Shown here: one piece after another, positions 63,246 through 64,000 of the stretch
Layout: each line of letters opens with the position of its first letter
Numbering within the stretch: the stretch's first letter is position 1
NCBI RefSeq assembly: GCF_020382885.2
Contig: NC_058499.1
Span: 1,441,001 to 1,505,000 of the forward strand
From: Scatophagus argus
Lineage: Eukaryota; Chordata; Actinopteri; Scatophagidae
Length of the DNA: 64,000 nt
Reading direction: 5' to 3'
Position numbers and translations under genes: made by a program
The notes under the pieces: generated by a model
What the model saw: the letters and a program-made list of their open reading frames with translations, nothing else
The model's database searches: none
What the model was told of the DNA's origin: nothing

Positions 63246-64000
63246 CTGGACTCTGGTCCTCTGAGGCAAAAACTACAAAAAGAAGTTCCGGAGTGTGAAA
63301 ACCTGACGCCGCTCAGCCCGAATCCCGCACACTCTCAGAACCCCTGGACCCCGCAGAGGAGACCACCCCAGACCCCCTCACACCGCGTCGGACCCCGCCT
63401 CCTCGGCCCACCGGCACCTACACGTCAGGAGCACACATCCGGGCTCACTTTCAAAATAAAACAGGATGCCCTTCAGCCATGTGGTCGAAAAGGTTTGTTA
63501 TTCTGTGCAGGCATCACACAGAAATGACTTAAAAGAAGAGAAAACGTAAGCTTCCTCTCACTAAAACGTAATCATTTTGACAGAAATCACCTTCATGAAT
63601 CCACAGCAGGAGAGAAATGAAAACGAAAAAGTGAAGAAGAAAGTGATTTTATCATGGAAATCAAACATTTGTGCCTGAACATCAGACCTAACAGCTTTAT
63701 TACATTACAGATCAATGTGGGTGAGACTTTTGTTCCTCTAAATATTCTTTATATTATGTCTTCTGACGTTCACACAGAAAACAAGGAAAACTTTACTCCC
63801 GAAGTAACGTTTAGTAATCATTAATCTCGCTTGTTTTGAGTTATTTTCACTTGGCGTTTCTGGCCTTTATTCTGAAAACACTCGTAAGTGACTTCCTGTC
63901 TGAAGCTTGGTCGCTCCTTCAGTCGCCACTATGTGTCCAGAAGTATTCGGACGGCCTCTGCACAGTCTGCTTGAGCCTTTAAGTGTTAGAGCAGATGAAG
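63246..64000 (-). promoter_or_regulatory. Upstream flank of the laminin gene
   Basis: The first 200 bases (63260-63440) are C/G-rich with CCCCGC and CCGGC blocks and may hold the 5' UTR and promoter. The rest is AT-rich. No TATA box or further gene is recognised. Confidence 0.35.

Overview
The window is nuclear DNA of a ray-finned (teleost) fish. It has compact vertebrate multi-exon genes with GT-AG introns, dense CA/GT microsatellites and GTCT/GCCT satellites. It also has fish-type interspersed repeats with the tail TTTATTGATCCCGAGGGAAA, and two methionine-rich gamma-M crystallin genes, a lens family typical of fishes. No bacterial, viral or CRISPR features are present.

Layout. (1) 1-10878, plus strand: the 3' three-quarters of a voltage-gated sodium channel alpha-subunit gene, from the domain I pore loop to the stop. 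All 24 exons join in frame (1376 codons in the window), but many residues that define the family are changed. (2) 12102-32406, plus strand: a complete CELSR/Flamingo atypical cadherin gene, closest to CELSR1, with about 33 coding exons and about 2930-2950 residues. (3) 34008-37066, plus strand: a secreted protein with five SRCR domains, partly built by a recent internal duplication. (4) 37976-39419 and 42284-43354, minus strand: two gamma-M crystallin genes sharing a 670-bp tract in which I see no difference. (5) 44474-63245, minus strand: a complete laminin beta-1-like gene, 33 coding exons, 1802 codons, all in phase. The rest is intergenic DNA, introns and repeats.

The genes have unrelated jobs: excitability or ion sensing, planar polarity and adhesion, secreted scavenger-type recognition, lens structure, and basement membrane. 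They form a neighbourhood, not an operon or system.

Most unusual points. The sodium channel has lost the DEKA selectivity filter (here D/Q/S/G), three of the four conserved S6 asparagines, and several S4 charges, yet keeps an intact frame, which suggests a repurposed channel analogous to mammalian Nax. Several minisatellites begin exactly at a 5' splice site. In the laminin gene a 21-bp satellite has copied the splice donor itself about 17 times; the first 11 copies stay in frame, so splicing at different copies could add seven-residue blocks to the protein. The crystallin pair looks like recent gene conversion.

Exon boundaries were placed by hand from splice consensus, reading phase and remembered family alignment. 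No database search was run.
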